From NCBI GenBank assembly GCA_965216135.1, contig CBDCFL010000018.1, positions 62,001 through 126,000 of the forward strand: DNA of 64,000 bases. The letters are read 5' to 3'. The notes under the pieces were generated by a model that worked only from the letters and a program-made list of their open reading frames with translations, was not told the origin of the DNA and searched no databases. The stretch is from CBDCFL01 sp965216135 (GTDB taxonomy: Bacteria > Pseudomonadota > Alphaproteobacteria > Rhodobacterales > Rhodobacteraceae). Shown in pieces: positions 17,749 to 26,259 of the stretch. Both the position numbers and the translations under genes were made by a program. Positions within the stretch are counted from its first letter, which is position 1. Every line of letters starts with the position of its first letter.

Positions 17749-19209
17749 CAGCCCGTTGACGAAGTCGGCACTGGACGCAAGCGGCCTGGTCTGATTCTTT
17801 GATGTTCTGATTTGACCGGAGGATTCGCCGATGGCGATGGGACAGCAGAAGGATCGTCAGGGGGACTTGATGGTGGGCTGGGCGGAGATGCCGCGCTCGC
17901 CGGGTCATGTGTTTTACGACCGCCTGCAGTCGGTGCTGATCGAGGGCGGCTTCGACGCCTTTGCCGAGGCGAGCTGCCGACCCTATTACGCGGCCAGGAT
18001 GGGCGCGCCCTCGGTGCCGCCCGGGCGCTATTTCCGCATGCACCTGGTGGGCTACTTCGAGGGCATCGACTCAGAGCGCGGTCTGGAGTGGCGTTGCTCG
18101 GATTCCCTGTCGCTTCGGGAGTTCCTGCGGCTTGAGAACCGGGAGCGGGTGCCGGACCATTCCTGGCTGTCACGGACCCGCACGCGCCTGCCTCATGAAG
18201 TTCACACGGCGATCTTCGACTGGGTTCTGGCGCTGATTGCCGAAGCAGGTCTGGTCAAGGGCGATCGTATCGGGGTGGATGCCTCGACCATGGAGGCCAA
18301 CGCGGCGCTGCGCAACATCGTGCGAAGGGACACGGGCGAGGGTTACCGGGGGATGCTGGAGCGCTTGGCCCAGGAGAGCGGTATCGAGACGCCCACGGCC
18401 GAGGACCGGGCGCGTCTGGACCGCAAGCGCAAGGGCAAGAAGCTCTCGAACCAGGACTGGGTTTCCAGGAGCGACCCCGAGGCCAAGATCGCCAAGATGA
18501 AGGACGGCACGACCCATCTGGCCTACAAGCCTGAGCACGCGGTGGATCTGGACACCGGCGCGGTGGTGGCGGCCGAGCTGCACCCCGCCGACGAGGGCGA
18601 CACGACGACGCTTCCCAAGACGCTGGCGGCGGCCCAGGAGAACCTTGCCAGCGTTGACGCGGCGCCGACGGCTGAGGACCCGGCCGAATGTGTGACCGAC
18701 AAAGGCTATCACTCACGGGCGGTCTTGAAGGCCTTGGACAACGGCCCGTGGAAGACGCGGATCGCCGAGCCCAAGGCGAAGGGCTTCGCGCGCTGGCGCG
18801 GCGACGAGGCGGCGCGGCGGGCGGTCACCAACAACCGGACCCGGCTGTTATCGGGGGTGGCCAAAGAAGCCTTCAAGCTGCGCGCCGAGATCGTCGAGCG
18901 CTCCTTCGCCCACAACCTCGATCGCGGCGGCATGCGCCGGACCTGGCTTCGGGGCCGCGAGAACGTGCACAAGCGATACCTGCTTCACGTCGCCGGCCAC
19001 AACCTCTCGTTGCTGATGCGCCAACTCATCGGCGCCGGCACCCCGCGCGAGGCCGTGGCGGGCGGATATGGCGGTATTTTCGTGCTGCTCACGCCCACCG
19101 GGGCCATGCTGGTCGCACTGGGGGTCTCGCAAAGCGGCCAGACGGTTTTCGCCGCCGCATTCCTCATCTGGGAGTGAGAGCCGGAAAAAGCCACTTAATC
19201 AACGGGCTG
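17749..19209 (+). mobile_element. IS1182-family element, copy A
   Basis: 1,461 bp with terminal inverted repeats CAGCCCGTTG / CAACGGGCTG and a 4-base target duplication TCAA (17745-17748 and 19210-19213). It lies inside the ISNCY transposase gene. Copy B at 46821-48281 has the same length, near-identical sequence and opposite orientation. Confidence 0.92.
17831..19177 (+). CDS. IS1182-family transposase (copy A)
   Basis: 448 residues. N-terminal DUF772-type domain (SVPPGRYFRMHLVGYFEGI; WRCSDSLSLREFL) and a DDE core with GVDASTMEANAA (first Asp), VTDKGYHS (second Asp) and a C-terminal RAEIVERSFAHNLDRGG (Glu). Full length and intact, so the element may be active. Confidence 0.92.
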   Translation: MAMGQQKDRQGDLMVGWAEMPRSPGHVFYDRLQSVLIEGGFDAFAEASCRPYYAARMGAPSVPPGRYFRMHLVGYFEGIDSERGLEWRCSDSLSLREFLRLENRERVPDHSWLSRTRTRLPHEVHTAIFDWVLALIAEAGLVKGDRIGVDASTMEANAALRNIVRRDTGEGYRGMLERLAQESGIETPTAEDRARLDRKRKGKKLSNQDWVSRSDPEAKIAKMKDGTTHLAYKPEHAVDLDTGAVVAAELHPADEGDTTTLPKTLAAAQENLASVDAAPTAEDPAECVTDKGYHSRAVLKALDNGPWKTRIAEPKAKGFARWRGDEAARRAVTNNRTRLLSGVAKEAFKLRAEIVERSFAHNLDRGGMRRTWLRGRENVHKRYLLHVAGHNLSLLMRQLIGAGTPREAVAGGYGGIFVLLTPTGAMLVALGVSQSGQTVFAAAFLIWE

Positions 19210-19390
19210 TCAAGCCACCCCGATGGGTGCGCCCGTAAACCTCCTCGAACTTCATCAATCTCAGTCCCTGTACCTGCTCCGTCCGACGCATCGCCTCCCT
19301 CCATGGCTTGGAGGCGTTCTAAAACCGGACAGATCATCTGGTACATAAACCGGACATATCGCGTGTTACCGACAAGCGCAATAAAATTGC

Positions 19391-19396
19391 TTGACA
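19391..19396 (+). promoter_or_regulatory. possible -35 box of mcl-gck
   Basis: TTGACA directly follows the right copy of the 15-bp repeat, 68 bases before the mcl start. No strong -10 is seen 16-18 bases downstream, so this is a weak call. It shows that a promoter for mcl could survive right of the ISNCY insertion. Confidence 0.3.
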
Positions 19397-19463
19397 GACG
19401 TGCATTTCCGCCATTTGTGTGTGCGCCGAGCGCAAACGACCAGATCAGAAGGAACGGTCCGAC

Positions 19464-20441
19464 ATGAGTTTTCACCCAATTGAGCAAGCCACAGGGCGGC
19501 TAAATCGCAGTGAACTGGCTGTGCCCGGATCGCAGCCGGAATTGCTTGAAAAAGCAGCGAAATCAGATGCCGACATTGTATTTCTCGACCTCGAAGATGC
19601 CGTCGCGCCGGACGAGAAAGAGGGCGCGCGTAAGAACATCATCAAAGCGCTGAACGAGCTGGACTGGAGCGGCAAATCCGTGTCCGTGCGAATCAACGGG
19701 CTGGACACGCATTACATGTATCGCGACGTGGTGGATGTGGTCGAACAGGCTGGCGACCGGCTCGACCTGATCATGATCCCCAAGGTCGGCACCGCGGCAG
19801 ATGTCTATGCGGTCGACATGATGGTCACCCAGATCGAGGACGCGAAGGGATACAAGAATCGCATTGGTTTTGAGCACATTATCGAGACCGCTCTGGGCAT
19901 GCAGAACGTCCACGAAATTGCTGGTGCGTCCAAACGAAACGAGTCACTGCATTTTGGCGTCGCCGATTACGCCGCATCGATGCGGGCGCGCACGACGATG
20001 ATCGGTGGGGTGAACAAGGATTATTCGGTGCTGACCGATCCGGACCAGGACGGCAGCCGCGACGTGCATTGGGGCGATATGTGGCATTACGCCATTGCCC
20101 GTATGGTAGTTGCCGCACGCGCAAACGGATTGCGCCCTATTGACGGGCCGTATGGCGATTTCTCCGACCCTGACGGCTACAGGGCGGCGGCTTTCCGTGC
20201 CGCTGTTCTGGGCTGCGAGGGTAAATGGGCCATTCACCCCAACCAGATCGCACTGGCCAACGAGGTGATGAGCCCGTCAGAGGCCGAAGTTACCCGCGCC
20301 AACCGCATAATTGCGGCCATGGCCGAAGCCGAAGCCGCCGGCAAAGGTGCGGTGTCGCTGGATGGGCGCTTGATCGACTATGCGTCCATAAGGCAAGCTG
20401 AGGTATTGGTGCAGAAAGCCAAGCAGATTGCCGGAGGGTAA
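19464..20441 (+). CDS. mcl: L-malyl-CoA / beta-methylmalyl-CoA lyase
   Basis: 325 residues of the HpcH/CitE TIM-barrel family. It cleaves malyl-CoA to glyoxylate and acetyl-CoA, closing the serine cycle. Visible features: VFLDLEDAVAPDEK (metal-binding Asp/Glu region), RINGLDT, the catalytic-site GFEHIIETALG segment, and HFGVADYAASMRART. ATG 19464 has an AAGGAAC site; an upstream in-frame start at 19419 would add 15 unusual residues. Gck follows after 9 bases. The enzyme may also act on beta-methylmalyl-CoA as in the ethylmalonyl-CoA pathway, whose other genes are not in this window. Confidence 0.93.
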   Translation: MSFHPIEQATGRLNRSELAVPGSQPELLEKAAKSDADIVFLDLEDAVAPDEKEGARKNIIKALNELDWSGKSVSVRINGLDTHYMYRDVVDVVEQAGDRLDLIMIPKVGTAADVYAVDMMVTQIEDAKGYKNRIGFEHIIETALGMQNVHEIAGASKRNESLHFGVADYAASMRARTTMIGGVNKDYSVLTDPDQDGSRDVHWGDMWHYAIARMVVAARANGLRPIDGPYGDFSDPDGYRAAAFRAAVLGCEGKWAIHPNQIALANEVMSPSEAEVTRANRIIAAMAEAEAAGKGAVSLDGRLIDYASIRQAEVLVQKAKQIAGG

Positions 20442-20450
20442 TTTTGGGGG

Positions 20451-21701
20451 ATGCTGCGCGAGGTCGCGAGATCGCTGTTTGACACTGCCGTGCGCGCCGC
20501 GGACCCCGCGCTAGGCGTACGCAACGCGCTAAACGCAGCACCGCTGCCGCCGATTGAGGGCGGGCGCTACATTTTGGTGGCTGCAGGCAAGGCGGCCAGC
20601 GCCATGATCGAAGAGGCGACCAAACACGTTCCTGCGGGTGCGGAAATGCACGCGATCGCGGTGACCAATTACGAAAATCATCGCCCGATCGCCAATTGCG
20701 ATGCCATGGCCGCAGGCCACCCGGTGCCGGACGCCAATGGTATCATGGCCGGCCAAAAGGTCGCGCAACTGATGATGACCGCGCGACAGACCGATTTTGT
20801 CCTGTGCCTGATTTCCGGCGGCGCATCGGCGCTTATGCCCGCGCCCCTGCCCGGCATCACCCTTGGTGACAAGATCGAACTTTCCGAGCTGTTGCTTGCC
20901 CACGGTTTCGACATCACTGAAATGAACCTCGTGCGCCAGCAGCTGTCGCTTTTGAAGGGCGGTGGTCTGGCCAAACTCGCCCGTCCGGCGCAGATCCGCG
21001 CTCTGATCATCTCAGATGTGATCGGCGATGATCTGCGCGTCGTTGCCAGCGGTCCCACCGCGCCGCCGCTGGGCAGCCCGATGGACGCCGCCGAGTTGAT
21101 CGCGCGACGTGGTCTTTGGGCCAAGGTGCCGCTAAATGTGCGCGAACGGCTGACCGAAAAGCTCAGCCCGGTTGCCGAGGCCGAGATGGAAGTCGAAAAT
21201 GTCGTCATCGGGTCGAACCGCGACAGCCTGCGCGCGGTCGCCCAGGCCCCACAGGGTTGGACACCGCAGATTGTCACCGGCCGGCTGACCGGCGATGTAT
21301 CTGACGCGGTGGGCAAGATCTTGTTGCACGCGCGCCATGCGCAACCCAACCAGCGCCGCTTGCTAATCTTTGGCGGGGAAACCACGGTTAATATCAAGGG
21401 AAGCGGAAAAGGCGGGCGCAATCAGGAACTTGCGCTGCGTTTTGCATTAGAGGCCCAGTATATGCGCAGCGACTGGGTTTTTCTGAGCGGAGGCACCGAC
21501 GGCCGCGACGGCCCGACCGATGCGGCCGGAGGAATTGTCGATTACCGCACCGCGGCACGGATCAAGGACAGCAAACTGAATGCCGAGCAGATGCTGAACA
21601 ACAACGACAGCTACGCAGCGCTCAAAGCGGCGGGCGATCTGTTGTGCACCGGGGCTACCGGCACCAATGTCGCCGATGTTCAGCTGTTCTTGATTGCATA
21701 G
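20451..21701 (+). CDS. gck: glycerate 2-kinase (MOFRL/GckA type)
   Basis: 416 residues of the GckA/TtuD family: N-terminal DUF4147 Rossmann domain (VAAGKAASAM, ISGGASALMPAP, NLVRQQLSLLKGGG) and C-terminal MOFRL domain (GGETTVNIKGSGKGGRNQELA, SGGTDGRDGPTDAAGG). It phosphorylates D-glycerate to 2-phosphoglycerate, linking hydroxypyruvate reductase to enolase and PEP carboxylase. In an operon with mcl. Some members were named hydroxypyruvate reductase (TtuD), but the kinase role is now established for the family. Confidence 0.9.
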   Translation: MLREVARSLFDTAVRAADPALGVRNALNAAPLPPIEGGRYILVAAGKAASAMIEEATKHVPAGAEMHAIAVTNYENHRPIANCDAMAAGHPVPDANGIMAGQKVAQLMMTARQTDFVLCLISGGASALMPAPLPGITLGDKIELSELLLAHGFDITEMNLVRQQLSLLKGGGLAKLARPAQIRALIISDVIGDDLRVVASGPTAPPLGSPMDAAELIARRGLWAKVPLNVRERLTEKLSPVAEAEMEVENVVIGSNRDSLRAVAQAPQGWTPQIVTGRLTGDVSDAVGKILLHARHAQPNQRRLLIFGGETTVNIKGSGKGGRNQELALRFALEAQYMRSDWVFLSGGTDGRDGPTDAAGGIVDYRTAARIKDSKLNAEQMLNNNDSYAALKAAGDLLCTGATGTNVADVQLFLIA

Positions 21702-21828
21702 ATCAGGGCTGATGGTGCCCACACGTCTCCACATTTAGATGGTAAGTCGCTGAATAAGATAAATTAAATTAATTGACTTCGCATCCATACCCCCAATCAT
21801 ACCCCCAAACGCATCGGATAACACGGGA

Positions 21829-22436
21829 TCACCGTAGAAGGGGCAACCCAAGTTCTTCAAGAAAAGCATTGTGTTTAGTGTTTGCCTCCCTGATCGCTTT
21901 TTCTACGTCCGCCAGCTCCCCATACACCGAATGCAAGTCGATTTGTTCCTCTGGTTTGGCGGTGCTGACATAACGGGATATATTCAGATTGTAATCATTC
22001 TTCTCTATTTCCTCCACTCTCACCCTGCGGGAATAGCGTTCTTCCTCCTTGCGATACTGATAGGTATCGACGATTTTGTCGATATTTTCGTCCAGCAGGC
22101 TGTTTTGCCGCTTGCCTTTCTCAAAGTGTTCACTGGCATTGATGAACAACACATCATCGGGCTTCTTGCAGCGCTTCAACACTAGAATACACACCGGGAT
22201 GCCAGTGGAGAAGAACAGATTGGCGGGCAGGCCTATCACCGTGTCGATATGACCGTCCTTGAGCAGCTTTGTGCGGATTCGGGCCTCGACACCGCCGCGA
22301 AAAAGCACCCCGTGAGGCAGAATGATAGCCATAGTGCCGTCTTTGCCTAGGAAGTGAAATCCGTGTAGCAAAAAGGCAAAGTCGGCGGCTGATTTAGGGG
22401 CAAGGCCGTAATTCTTGTAGCGAAAATCCTCACCAA
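21829..22436 (-). pseudogene. hsdM: type I restriction-modification HsdM, C-terminal fragment
   Basis: Frame from about 22436 to a stop at 21829 reads RYKNYGLAPKSAADFAFLLH, MAIILPHGVLFRGG, GLPANLFFSTGIPVCILVLK and YNLNISRYVSTA, all from the C-terminal half of HsdM N6-adenine methyltransferases. The SAM-binding and NPP(Y/F) parts, hsdS and hsdR are missing. It abuts, tail to head, a fragment of an unrelated methyltransferase on the other strand, so the junction near 22436 is a rearrangement breakpoint older than the IS1595 insertion. Confidence 0.8.
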
Positions 22437-22468
22437 GCGCGTCGATCGAGCGCAGGCCATCTTCGAAC

Positions 22469-23580
22469 CGTGCCTATCCGGTTGTCACCCACACCCACTA
22501 TATGTAGGGTGTGGCGTCGAGTGGCTCGGGAGGCGGACGAAGCGGGGATGGATGTTCCGCAGCGCGAAGACCTTTCGTTTCCGCGGTCGCTTCCCGAGTT
22601 TCAACGACTTTTCCCGGATGACGCGGCCTGTGCCGCCTACCTGGAGAAGGCGCGGTGGGGTGACGGGTTCGTCTGCCCCCATTGCCAGACGGCGGCAGAG
22701 CCGTTCCGCGTCACCAGCCGGCCCGGCGTCTTGCGCTGTCGAAAGTGCCGCCGCGACACCGGGCTGACGGCGGGGACGGTCATGGAGCGCTCCCATACGT
22801 CGCTGGGCGTATGGTTCTGGGCGGCCTATCTGGTTGCCAGCCAGACGCCCGGCATGTCTGCCACACAGTTCCAGCGCCAGGTCGGGCTTTCCCGTTACGA
22901 AACCGCCTTTCAGATCCTCCACAAGCTCCGCGCTGGTATGGTTCGGCCGGATCAGGACCGCATCGGCAGCGAGGCCTGCGACCATGTCGAAGTCGACGAA
23001 ACCTGGGTCGGCGGCCGCACGCGCGGCAAGGGCCGGGGCGTTCACCACAAGCTTCTTGTCGCCAGCGCCGTTGAAGTGCGACAGCGCAAGCCGGGAACCA
23101 AGCTCGATAAGCGGAAGGGCGGTCGCTACGCCGGACGTGTCCGACTCGCTGTCGTGCCAGACCGCAGCGCGGAATCGCTCTGCGGCTTTGTCGAGGGCGC
23201 CGTTACTTCGGGTGCGTCGGTCATCACCGACGATTGGTCCGGCTATACCAGCCTCGCCAAGCGCGGCTACAAACACCTCGCCGTCGCCGAGCGAGGCAAC
23301 TCCCAGGTCGCTGAGGAGTATCTGCCGATCATTCATCTCGTCTTCTCCAACCTGAAGACGTGGCTGAGTGGCATTCATCACGGCGTGAGCCACCAGCACC
23401 TCCAAGCCTACCTCAACGAGTTCACATTCCGCTTCAACAGGCGATTCTACCCGTTCAACGCCTTCCGGTCCCTGCTCGGAATCGCTGGCGATGTCACCGC
23501 TCCCACTTACGCCGAGCTTTACTCGGGCGACTGGGAGCACCCTAGATGTAGTGGGTGTGGGTGACAACCGGATAGGCACG
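22469..23580 (+). mobile_element. IS1595-family element, copy 2
   Basis: 1,112 bp with long inverted repeats (CGTGCCTATCCGGTTGTCAC outward, about 30 bases nearly perfect) and an 8-base target duplication CTTCGAAC (22461-22468, 23581-23588). Because of the long terminal repeats, frames on both strands open with the same ten residues; only the plus-strand one is the transposase. Confidence 0.95.
22548..23564 (+). CDS. IS1595-family transposase, copy 2
   Basis: 338 residues from ATG 22548 (AGCGGGG upstream). N-terminal zinc ribbon (CPHCQ...CRKCRRD, about 40-70), then the ISXO2-like DDE domain: VEVDETWVGGR, VITDDWSGY, and the C-terminal HLVFSNLKTW...FTFRFNRRFYPF. Intact. Confidence 0.92.
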   Translation: MDVPQREDLSFPRSLPEFQRLFPDDAACAAYLEKARWGDGFVCPHCQTAAEPFRVTSRPGVLRCRKCRRDTGLTAGTVMERSHTSLGVWFWAAYLVASQTPGMSATQFQRQVGLSRYETAFQILHKLRAGMVRPDQDRIGSEACDHVEVDETWVGGRTRGKGRGVHHKLLVASAVEVRQRKPGTKLDKRKGGRYAGRVRLAVVPDRSAESLCGFVEGAVTSGASVITDDWSGYTSLAKRGYKHLAVAERGNSQVAEEYLPIIHLVFSNLKTWLSGIHHGVSHQHLQAYLNEFTFRFNRRFYPFNAFRSLLGIAGDVTAPTYAELYSGDWEHPRCSGCG

Positions 23581-24314
23581 CTTCGAACGACTGGGGTGTA
23601 AATTCACCAAGCACACGAACGCTTGGGTATCTTTCATTCTTGCTAGCTTTGAGCTTCTTCGCCCTGGCGGACGCCTAGCAATGGTCGTGCCAGCAGAAAT
23701 CATCCACGTTATGCACGCACAGTCCTTACGCTCTTATCTTGGCGAGAACGCCCGAAGGCTCGTTGTAGTAGACCCAGAAGAACTTTGGTTCGAGGGAACA
23801 CTTCAAGGCGCTGTATTGCTAATGGCCGAAAAAAAGCGCCGAAAGAGTGACCATGCCGAAGGACTCGGAATCTACCCAGTACGCGGGCGTGATTTCCTGA
23901 ACCTCGACCCAGAAGATGTGTTCAACGGAACAGGCCCGATAAACGGCAAAACCGTCGAAGGGAAGTGGACCCGCGCTCTGCTCACGCCTTCGACCCGCAG
24001 TCTCTTGGACGAATTGATCGAGGCTAAAGTTGCACGGCGTTTCGATGATATTGCTCAAGTCGATGTTGGTATCGTTACGGGCGCGAATAAATTTTTCTTG
24101 GTTCAGGACGAAACCGTAGCGCGTTTCAAGCTGGAAAAGTGGGCGCATCCGATGTTTGGTCGAAGTGAACATTGCCCTGGTATCGTTTATGACGAAGACC
24201 AACACCAAGCTAATGCCTCCAACGGGAAACCGACGAACTTCATCTGGTTCCAAGACACGAGTGTCGAGAAGACAGCAACTGGCCGGAGGTATATTCAGCA
24301 GGGCGAAGACTAAT

Positions 24315-24416
24315 ACCGCTCGGCTCACCCCATTGGAGCACGGCGTCTACGGGCTGTTGCTTGACGAGTTCTACCGCCAGCATGCGATCGATTTCATAAA
24401 GGACATTGAACCATGA
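24315..24416 (+). pseudogene. phage DUF1376-like protein fragment
   Basis: A short frame reads TARLTPLEHGVYGLLLDEFYRQ, the conserved N-terminal segment of phage DUF1376 (YdaU-like) replication-region proteins. The start codon is missing; it is fused out of the methyltransferase fragment. The stop TGA overlaps the start of the next phage gene (ATGA), the usual phage spacing. Confidence 0.6.
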
Positions 24417-25058
24417 CTGATGCGGAAAAAGCGAAATTCACAGCAGCGTGGCGGGCCTGGCCAGCTTCTACCGCGTGAAGCTGAGCCGCATGGCCCCGGG
24501 CATCTACTGGGACATCCTGCGGGAGCATGATCTTAAACCGTTGCAGGAAGCCATGCGGTGCCACATCAAGGACCCGGAGCATGGCCGCTGGATGGCCCCC
24601 CCCCCCACGCCGGCCGACATCATCCGCCACCTGCCGGCTTGCGGTATGGACACTGACGCAGCCTGGGATGCCGCCATGAAATCCCGGCTTTGGGATGATG
24701 ACATAACCATCGAAGTCTCCATGGCGGTGTACAATGCGTTCCCGTTCGGCATGTGGAAGAGGGGCGATAAGGCCGGCGCAAGGATGGCATTCAAGGACGC
24801 CTGGCCGGCAGCACGTGCAAAGTACGGCGATCAGGTCGAGGTCAGCCTGGGGCATCACAAGGCAAGCCGTGCCGCCGCTGTTCTCGACGCCGTTCGAACC
24901 GGCATGATCGAACAGCGAGCGGCCCGATTGCTCCTGCCGCGGCTGACCGATGCCGAGTTCGCGGGGATGCAACGTAGCCTACCAAGCCAAACGGGGGCTT
25001 TCGCCGCCGACCCATCGCGTCAACGGCTCAGAGCGGGCGGGCAGTTGGTGCATCGCGC
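24413..25058 (+). pseudogene. phage DUF6475-like protein, frameshifted
   Basis: ATG 24413 (AAGGACATT upstream) opens MTDAEKAKFTAAWR and then shifts frame near 24450; the second frame continues LASFYRVKLSRMAPGIYWDIL...IKDPEHGRWMAPPPTPADIIRHL. This pattern (helix, YW, DPEHGR, P-x-P-ADI) matches phage proteins related to replication-initiation loaders (DUF6475-like). The 3' end is not clear and merges into a recombinase fragment. Confidence 0.55.
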
Positions 25059-25193
25059 CGGGGTGTGGCCGCCATCAGGAGGGCGGCAGATCAGTTGGCC
25101 GATAATATCCGGCCCGTTATTCACCAGATCGAAGCGGAGGGGTATTCCTCTCTGCGCGACATTGCGGAACAGCTGAACCGGCGGGGTGTCTAA
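25059..25193 (+). pseudogene. serine resolvase, C-terminal fragment
   Basis: The frame reads RRAADQLADNIRPVIHQIE then SLRDIAEQLNRRGV and stops at 25193. This is the helical region that follows the catalytic domain of small serine recombinases. The N-terminal catalytic part is absent here; a recombinase N-terminal fragment lies at 27627-28097 on the same strand, but in the opposite order, so the two are probably from different copies or a rearranged one. Confidence 0.6.
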
Positions 25194-25287
25194 ACCGCGC
25201 GGGGCGGGGTACGGTGTCCGACAACGGTCAAGAACATTCAGGACAGGGCGGACGTTTAGTCCGGTTTCTCACGGGGGATGTTGCGGG

Positions 25288-25776
25288 ATGAAAAATTTGC
25301 ACGTTTTGCTGATGGTCTCATTGCTCACGTGTGCCGGTGGTGTGGCAATAGCGCAGGACTACGATGCTGGGCTAAAGGCCTTTCAGGCCGGTGACTTTCA
25401 AACCGCACTGAAAGAATGGAAACCGCTGGCCGATCAGGGGCACGCCTACGCCCAGAACAACCTCGGCTGGATGTACGCCAGCGGCGAGGGTGTGGTGGAA
25501 GATGACGCCGAGGCGGCGGGCTGGTACCGGCTGGCCGCCGATCAGGGGCACGCCGGAGCCCAGCTCAACCTCGGTGTGATGTACGCCAACGGCGAGGGTG
25601 TACTGCAGGACAATGTCACTGCTCACATGTGGTTTAATATCGCGGGCGCGAATGGCGACGAAGATGGGCGCGACAACCGCGAAATCATCGAAAGGAAAAT
25701 GACGCCTGCCGACATTTCGGAGGCGCAGAAACGGGCGCGCATTTGCATGGCATCAAACTACACGGACTGCGAATGA
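25288..25776 (+). CDS. exported Sel1-repeat protein
   Basis: 162 residues from ATG 25288. Signal peptide of about 22 residues (cleavage after AIA). Two Sel1-like (TPR-like) repeats at about 50-85 and 86-121 with the consensus A-x-x-x-LG-x-MY-A-x-GEGV. The C-terminus has two cysteines (RARICMASNYTDCE). Such proteins are periplasmic interaction scaffolds, often found in mobile regions. The gene seems intact, though surrounded by fragments. Confidence 0.75.
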   Translation: MKNLHVLLMVSLLTCAGGVAIAQDYDAGLKAFQAGDFQTALKEWKPLADQGHAYAQNNLGWMYASGEGVVEDDAEAAGWYRLAADQGHAGAQLNLGVMYANGEGVLQDNVTAHMWFNIAGANGDEDGRDNREIIERKMTPADISEAQKRARICMASNYTDCE

Positions 25777-26113
25777 AGGGCGGGGTTACCCGGTCAAATT
25801 CGTAACGAACGGTGCCTTGGCAGGGCTCCGGGGATACGCATGCCAGGCACTACGGAATGTCTCGACTTTCCAACGATGAAATCCCGCGGTCCGTTCTTCG
25901 CGTGCGTCACGTCAACCATTGAGCCAGGCGATAATCCACCATAGGCGATCAGGACTTTCAGGACGAACCGGAGGGCCTGGGGCCTGTCGATCACGGGAAG
26001 TTTCCTGCTTTGGCCGGTCAGGACATCGATGCCCGTCGCACGGAACCCAATGGGCATCCTACCGCCATCCCTGAAAGGCACGGTACACCAATGGGTGAAC
26101 GGGGCCATGGGGT
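25777..26113. other. intergenic stretch, no confident gene
   Basis: A minus-strand frame of 104 codons (25794-26108) is open but shows no recognisable domain and no clear ribosome site; I treat it as unproven. Confidence 0.4.
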
Positions 26114-26256
26114 CTAACCCAACAAAGGTACGTTTTGTCTCATAGGATTTGGTGACTGTTGTTCTTTATTTTGGGTGTGATCTGGGCGCAATTGGCGGAT
26201 ACGTTCTGGTGGGAAATATCGGTAGAATGCAGTTCGCCCGACGCTGATTCCATCGA
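26114..26256 (-). pseudogene. probable resolvase C-terminal HTH fragment cut by IS630
   Basis: The minus-strand frame left of the IS630 element reads DGISVGRTAFYRYFPPERIR and stops at 26114. The TxFYRYFPPERIRxLR tail is typical of helix-turn-helix ends of small serine resolvases. Upstream of the IS (from 27423) the frame can be continued for a few codons only. The rest of the gene is not found. Confidence 0.4.
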
Positions 26257-26259
26257 TAA

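Larger units (their letters stand above)
16650..19299 (-). pseudogene. ISNCY-family transposase, interrupted and frameshifted
   Basis: The N-terminus is right of the IS1182 copy: ATG near 19299 starts MRRTEQVQGLRLMKF and reads to 19214. After removing IS1182 and one TCAA, it joins the segment below 17748 (SQAEAAEVLGVSERTFRRW, an HTH). The integrase-like core follows (HQDGSSHEWVPGRWWDL, TMDDATS, LYADRASHYWNT) in a different frame from about 17440 downward, and the C-terminal part is again displaced near 16920. At least two frameshifts plus the IS insertion make it non-functional. Confidence 0.8.
16524..19358 (-). mobile_element. ISNCY (IS1202-like) element interrupted by IS1182
   Basis: The ends carry imperfect inverted repeats with the core CCGGTTTATGTACCA (left about 16529-16543, right about 19337-19352). 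The transposase gene inside is disrupted by an IS1182 element at 17749-19209 and by internal frameshifts. The boundaries are approximate to a few bases. The insertion separates the LuxR-type regulator from mcl-gck. Confidence 0.7.
22437..24313 (+). pseudogene. Eco57I-like N6-adenine DNA methyltransferase fragment, interrupted by IS1595
   Basis: Left of the IS the plus-strand frame reads RVDRAQAIFE; right of it the frame continues RLGCKFTKHTNAWVSFI, then LRPGGRLAMVVPAEIIHV and ELWFEGTLQGAVLLMAEKK. Removing the IS and one CTTCGAAC copy restores one frame. These are the segments that follow the NPPF motif in class I N6-adenine methyltransferases; the motif itself and the 5' part are lost. The 3' end stops at 24313 after YIQQGED, well before the usual specificity region, where phage sequence begins. 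A dead fragment bounded by two junctions. Confidence 0.75.

Noticed and set aside
16489..19389. The 15-bp repeat as an ISNCY target-site duplication.
   Set aside because: Both copies are displaced in the same sense relative to the element ends, which a duplication of the target would not give.
21775..21820. An attachment site in the ATACCCCCAATCATACCCCC stretch before the hsdM fragment.
   Set aside because: The repeat is short and no integrase or second att copy is present in the window.
22485..23579. A 364-codon minus-strand frame mirroring the IS1595 transposase and starting with the same ten residues.
   Set aside because: The identical opening comes from the long terminal inverted repeats; the rest has no domain and opposes a full zinc-ribbon DDE transposase.
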